NCBI RefSeq assembly: GCF_028476545.1
Contig: NW_026732288.1
Span: forward strand, 331,635-395,634
Source: Physella acuta
Taxonomy: Eukaryota; Mollusca; Gastropoda; Physidae
DNA length: 64,000 bases
Direction of reading: 5' to 3'
Of this stretch, positions 60,601 to 64,000 are shown in pieces; within the stretch, counting starts at the first letter, position 1; each line of letters opens with the position of its first letter. The translations under genes and the position numbers were made by a program. The notes under the pieces were generated by a model that saw only the letters and a list, made by a program, of their open reading frames with translations, did no database searches and had not been told where the DNA came from.

Positions 60601-62809
60601 CTACCTTGACGTCTACAGACACAACAAACCTACCTTGACGTCTGCAGACACAACAAACCTACCTTGACGTCTACAGACACAACCTACCTGTACGTCTACA
60701 GACACAACAAACCTACCTTGACGTCTACATACACAACCTACCTGTACGTCTACAGACACAACAAACCTACCTTGACGTCTACAGACACAACAAACCTACC
60801 TTGACGTCTACAGACACAACAAACCTACTTTGACGTCTGCAGACACAACAAACCTACCTTGACGTCTACAGACACAACCTACCTGTACGTCTACAGACAC
60901 AAAAAACCTACCTTGACGTCTACAGACACAACAAACCTACCTTGACGTCTACAGACACAACAAACCTACCTTGACGTCTACAGACACAATCTACCTGTAC
61001 GTCTACAGACACAACAAACCTACCTTGACGTCTACAGACACAACAAACCTACCTTAATGTCTTTAGACACAACAAACCTACCTTCACATCTACAGACACA
61101 ACAAACCTACCTTGACGTCTACAGACACAACAAACCTACCTTGACGTCTACAGACACAACAAACCTACCTTGACGTCAACAGACACAACCTACCTGTACG
61201 TCTACAGACACAACAAACCTTCCTTGACGTCTACAGACACAACAAACCTTCCTTGACGTCTACAGACACAACAAACCTACCTTGACGTCTACAGACACAA
61301 CAAACCTTCCTTGACGTCTACAGACACAACAAACCTACCTTGACGTCTACAGACACAACAAACCTACCTTCACATCTACAGACACAACAAACCTACCTTG
61401 ACGTCAACAGACACAACCTACCTTGACGTCTACAGACACAACAAACCTACATTCACGCCTTAAGAAACAACAAACCTACCTTGACGTCTACAGACACAAC
61501 AAACATACCTTGACGTCTACAGACACAACAAACCTACCTTGACGTCTACAGACACAACAAACCTACCTTGACGTCTACAGACACAACAAACCTACCTTGA
61601 CGTCTACAGACACAACAAACCTACCTTGACTACAGACACAACAAACCTACCTTGACGTCTACAGATACAACAAACCTACCTTTACGTCTACAGACACAAC
61701 AAACCTACCTTGACGTCCGCCGACACACTGCCATCGAGGCTGGTGCTGATGTAAGTCCGCTCAGCCCGTGACGTCCTGGGGTGGAGTTCCGGCGAGTCGT
61801 AGACCATGAATGTCCAGAAGATGAACCAGACAACCCCTGCTGACCCTGAAGAAGTAACCGGAAATTTCCGGCGTCAATGGGGTGAATGCTGCAGCGGTGT
61901 AGATGATGGAGAAAAGCGAGGGGGGGGGGTGGGCAACTATATTCTGATGATTGTGTGATATATGATTTAATATGCTTGCTATGGATATTGTTGTAAGGTG
62001 GACGGTTGTTACAGTTGCTGTCAATTAGTGCCCATTATCCGGACACTGTTGTTTATAATATCCCATCCTATGAGTCTAAATATGGAGGACTTGTCAACAC
62101 ATAATGCTGCTAATAATAAAACATTGACGACTAGTTAGAAGGTGCTCAAATACACACACACTTATTTACCATTCAGCTCTGAGAAAATATGAACACATAC
62201 CAGTTTTGACACAACAATGAGATGACGACCTCTTATAATTAACACATCCAACATTAAGAGAATGACCACATACGCTTAACATTATCTACCACTATGATGA
62301 CCACACACACTTAACATTATCTAACACTGTGATGATCACATACACTTATACTAAACGATAAAATCTAAGAATATGAACACATAAACGTTTTAACACATGT
62401 AACATACAGAAAAAGACCACATACACTTAACGCCTCAAACACTGAGATGACCACACATACGCCTACCTAAAGCATAAAACACGGAGGGCCATCCACCACC
62501 GTATTCACATAACAACGCGGCTACGGGGAATGTTATCACGTTTCCAACTTGAGAACCTTCAGATGTAAATATGGCACATTAGGAGTTGAATCAATTACAC
62601 TATTCAGCTCTTAACGTGACCTGAATGTCAACATACATTATATGTCTATTATTTAAACAAATATTGTATGTCTATTACGTCAACAGATAATTAATTCGCC
62701 TTTATGTATAGAACATGTTACCAGCATAGCAGATGCTACACAGCATTCCTCGCTCCAGGGGCGGCGCCCACCTGGCCCACAGCACCGCCATCGCTGGCCA
62801 CACGACGCC
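54520..62809 (-). CDS. SLC17A5-like: Sialin-like SLC17 transporter, gene B (3' seven exons)
   Basis: Minus-strand exons 62809-62722, 62556-62467, 61836-61709, 59088-58936, 57594-57462, 55914-55670, 54738-54520: 1056 nt, 351 aa plus stop, all phases consistent. Sizes 88, 133 and 245 equal those of the matching exons in gene A. Signatures: [78 protein letters not shown]. Human sialin's transport-relevant His is Ala here (PAMAVLW). The C-tail has three decapeptide repeats. The 5' exons (TM1 to about TM4) are not in the last 1.2 kb and must lie beyond 64000. Probably an organic anion transporter of vesicle or lysosome membranes; the substrate is unknown. Confidence 0.88.
54760..55080. other. SLC17-B last intron, unique part
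   Basis: AT-rich, nothing recognised. Confidence 0.3.
55085..55690 (-). repeat. Array of copied exon end plus donor, SLC17-B exon 55914-55670
   Basis: The exon ends GTCATAGGCTACATCACC AAAGAT and then GTAAGT. The array repeats GTCATAGGCTACATCAC, ACAAGAT and GTAA in units of 25-30 bp, about 20 times. About a dozen units keep GTAAGT; the shorter ones have lost it. It overlaps the exon. Confidence 0.93.
55911..56625 (-). repeat. Array of copied 3' splice sites, SLC17-B exon 55914-55670
   Basis: About 25 units of 28 bp, on the minus strand CTAATGTGTCCATCTC, TCCCCCAG, GGGT. The last unit is the real acceptor of the exon. Each unit holds a branch-like CTAAT, a pyrimidine run and CAG/G. Confidence 0.94.
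56626..57066. other. SLC17-B intron, unassigned
   Basis: AT-rich, nothing recognised. Confidence 0.3.
57075..57316. mobile_element. Complete hAT-like MITE (CAGTGTTTCTTCCAG family)
   Basis: 242 bp, ends CAGAGTTTCTTCCAGG and CTGGAAGAAACACTG, perfect target-site duplication ATGATAAT at 57067-57074 and 57317-57324. The interior has multiplied C runs with AAAATTTCTA and is longer than the copy at 23153. Confidence 0.93.
57597..58672 (-). repeat. 19-20 bp array on the acceptor side of SLC17-B exon 57594-57462
   Basis: About 55 units, on the minus strand TATTTGACCAACTGTCCAG. The real acceptor is ATTTAACCAACTGTTCACAG, so the unit matches it closely and each unit ends in CAG. Some 38- or 120-bp blocks have been duplicated as a whole (58002-58140 against 58143-58275). 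Confidence 0.92.
58680..58935. other. SLC17-B intron, unassigned
   Basis: Unique sequence, nothing recognised. Confidence 0.3.
59089..59445. other. SLC17-B intron, AT-rich
   Basis: A- and T-run rich, nothing recognised. Confidence 0.3.
59450..61708 (-). repeat. 29-bp array of copied donor sites, SLC17-B exon 61836-61709
   Basis: About 75 units, on the minus strand GACGTCAAG then GTAGGTTTGTTG and TGTCTGTA. The first nine bases are the last nine of the exon and the GTAGGT is its donor. Some blocks differ (AATCTACC, TACGTCTACAG). Confidence 0.95.
61860..62165. other. SLC17-B intron, unique part
   Basis: Includes a G run near 61921. No exon recognised. Confidence 0.3.
62170..62462. repeat. Degenerate minisatellite, about 40-bp unit
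   Basis: Repeats of GATGACCACAYACRCTTAAC with CATTATCTAACACTGTG, ending at the donor of exon 62556-62467 (GATGACCACACATACGCCTAC is the last unit, holding the donor). Confidence 0.75.
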
Positions 62810-62874
62810 CTGTGAAACACGTACAGCTGGTGTTTAAAGGCAGGGTAAGTAACTACACAACCCTTCAGACTAAC

Positions 62875-63030
62875 GTGACAGCCAGACTGACTAAAGTGAC
62901 AACCAGACTGACTAAAGTGACAACCAGACTGACTAAAGTGACAACCAGACTGACTAAAGTGACAACCACACTGACTAAACAGGCAACCTCTGACGACTAA
63001 AATAACAACCACACTGGCTAAAGTGACAAC
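62875..63030. repeat. Minisatellite, 19-21 bp unit
   Basis: About seven copies of ACTGACTAAAGTGACAACC. Confidence 0.92.
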
Positions 63031-63038
63031 TACACTGA

Positions 63039-63132
63039 CAGAGTTTCTTCCAGGCATTTCTACCGCCCCCCGAACGAAATGGAATTTATATAGAAAACAC
63101 ATATTTTGACCAGTGTCCGCCCCCCCCCCCCC
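63039..63132. mobile_element. Truncated hAT-like MITE (CAGTGTTTCTTCCAG family)
   Basis: Starts CAGAGTTTCTTCCAGGC and matches the 23153 copy through TTTATATAGAAAACACAT and CCAGTGTCCGCC, then is cut off by the element at 63133. Confidence 0.8.
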
Positions 63133-63194
63133 CCGGCAGAGGCGTAGCGACCCCTCCCGGCGCCCGGGGCGATCTTTCAGTTTGGCGCCCCCCT

Positions 63195-63280
<86 letters not shown>
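63133..63280. mobile_element. Partial hAT-like MITE (GTAGCGA type) with (TA)n
   Basis: Starts CAGAGGCGTAGCGACCC, like the end of the element at 39717-39948, with GGCGCCCGGGGCG, then a TA run at 63199-63280. The other terminus was not found. Confidence 0.65.
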
Positions 63281-63283
<3 letters not shown>

Positions 63284-63289
63284 TGTGTG

Positions 63290-64000
63290 TTTTGTGTGTG
63301 CGACAGTCTGGAAAAAAAATTAACAATAACGCTGATTGTCGTTCCCTAAAACTTCACTGGACGCCAATTAAATTCCCCTTAAGATGCCGAAACGAATAAA
63401 AAGTAGAAAATCAAAAGAGCTTAGAACAGTGGGCTCCATCGAACCCGAGAGGTACGGTAATTCAGTCTCAGGGCTTCCGCGGAGGTCAAGACACACACCC
63501 GACTCATAGGATTCACGATCGGATTTTGTCATTGTGGACGATACAACTATTAAGGAGGGTTCGGTGATTGCGCATATGAAACTGGTGGGATTCGGTATTC
63601 CAAAAATTTAAGAACCACTGCTTTAGAGTGTATTTTGTAGAAGGTACAAGAGTGTTGCTTCCCATCCACCCGCTCCATCAGTCTGCTATTTTACTGATAG
63701 GATAGCGATACAAGAATCCGTGATATTTATTTCTCTTTAATCCAGTGATCCAGGCAAGATGTAATGCAATCAAGTAAAGTATCTGATCTATATCGATCAA
63801 GTTGAGAGAATCGTAAGAATCGTACAAAGAACTTGTCGCGTTATTACTTAGCAAAACTGGGTAGTGAAATCGTACATTAAGTGTAAATACAATTGATTTC
63901 TTTTCTAAGTGTTAAAAGAGTTATCTAGCAACCGATCCAGTACAATCCTGCGATTTTTGTTAGTGAAAAAGCACCCCACCATCTTGGACAAAAATGGTAG
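63290..64000. other. Unassigned DNA upstream of SLC17-B exon 62809-62722
   Basis: The next upstream SLC17 exon (about 234 nt, with WDxxTQG) is not visible here in any frame. No element or array recognised. Confidence 0.4.

Overview
The window is animal nuclear DNA: genes are split into short exons with GT-AG introns, introns and intergenic DNA are AT-rich, and long (TA)n runs, SINEs, hAT-type MITEs and an unusual density of minisatellites fill the rest. The gene set (PARP14-like macro-domain ADP-ribosyltransferases, a neuropeptide Y/F-type receptor, tandem sialin-like SLC17 transporters) fits an invertebrate. I infer a mollusc, probably a gastropod, but nothing in the sequence proves the species.

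Layout. (1) 1-16.3 kb, plus strand: the 3' end of one PARP14-like gene (WWE plus PARP catalytic exons, stop at 2589-2591), then a second PARP14-like gene (about 5.4-16.26 kb). The second has a KH-like region, three macro domains (two made by a recent tandem exon-cassette duplication), a nearly lost WWE exon and a PARP domain. Joining the exons I read keeps one open frame of 1068 codons. (2) 18.3-22.7 kb, minus strand: a three-exon, 404-residue neuropeptide Y/F-type GPCR, possibly with a 5' noncoding exon near 27.9-28.1 kb. (3) 23-35 kb: almost wholly tandem arrays and transposon remnants. (4) 35.7-47.8 kb, minus strand: a complete ten-exon sialin-like SLC17 gene of 629 residues. (5) 48.6-50.4 kb: duplicated fold-back elements carrying tRNA-His-like cassettes. 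(6) 51.3-52.3 kb: a hAT-type element. (7) 54.5 kb to beyond 62.8 kb, minus strand: seven 3' exons of a second SLC17 paralogue whose 5' part lies outside the window.

The standout observation is that many minisatellites are built from the splice junctions they touch. Several exons in the GPCR and both SLC17 genes are followed by tandem arrays whose unit is the last bases of that exon plus its GT donor. One SLC17 exon is preceded by about 25 copies of a 28-bp unit that each hold a branch-point-like CTAAT, a pyrimidine tract and CAG, that is, a whole 3' splice site. Paralogous exons in the two SLC17 genes carry arrays at the same positions but with unrelated sequences, which points to a positional mechanism. 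Both SLC17 last exons also carry coding 30-bp-type repeats in their C-terminal tails. Other arrays multiply Pol III A-box or B-box motifs taken from SINEs.

All exon boundaries are read by eye from GT-AG consensus and phase continuity. There are no transcripts, and similarity to families is from remembered motifs rather than a search.
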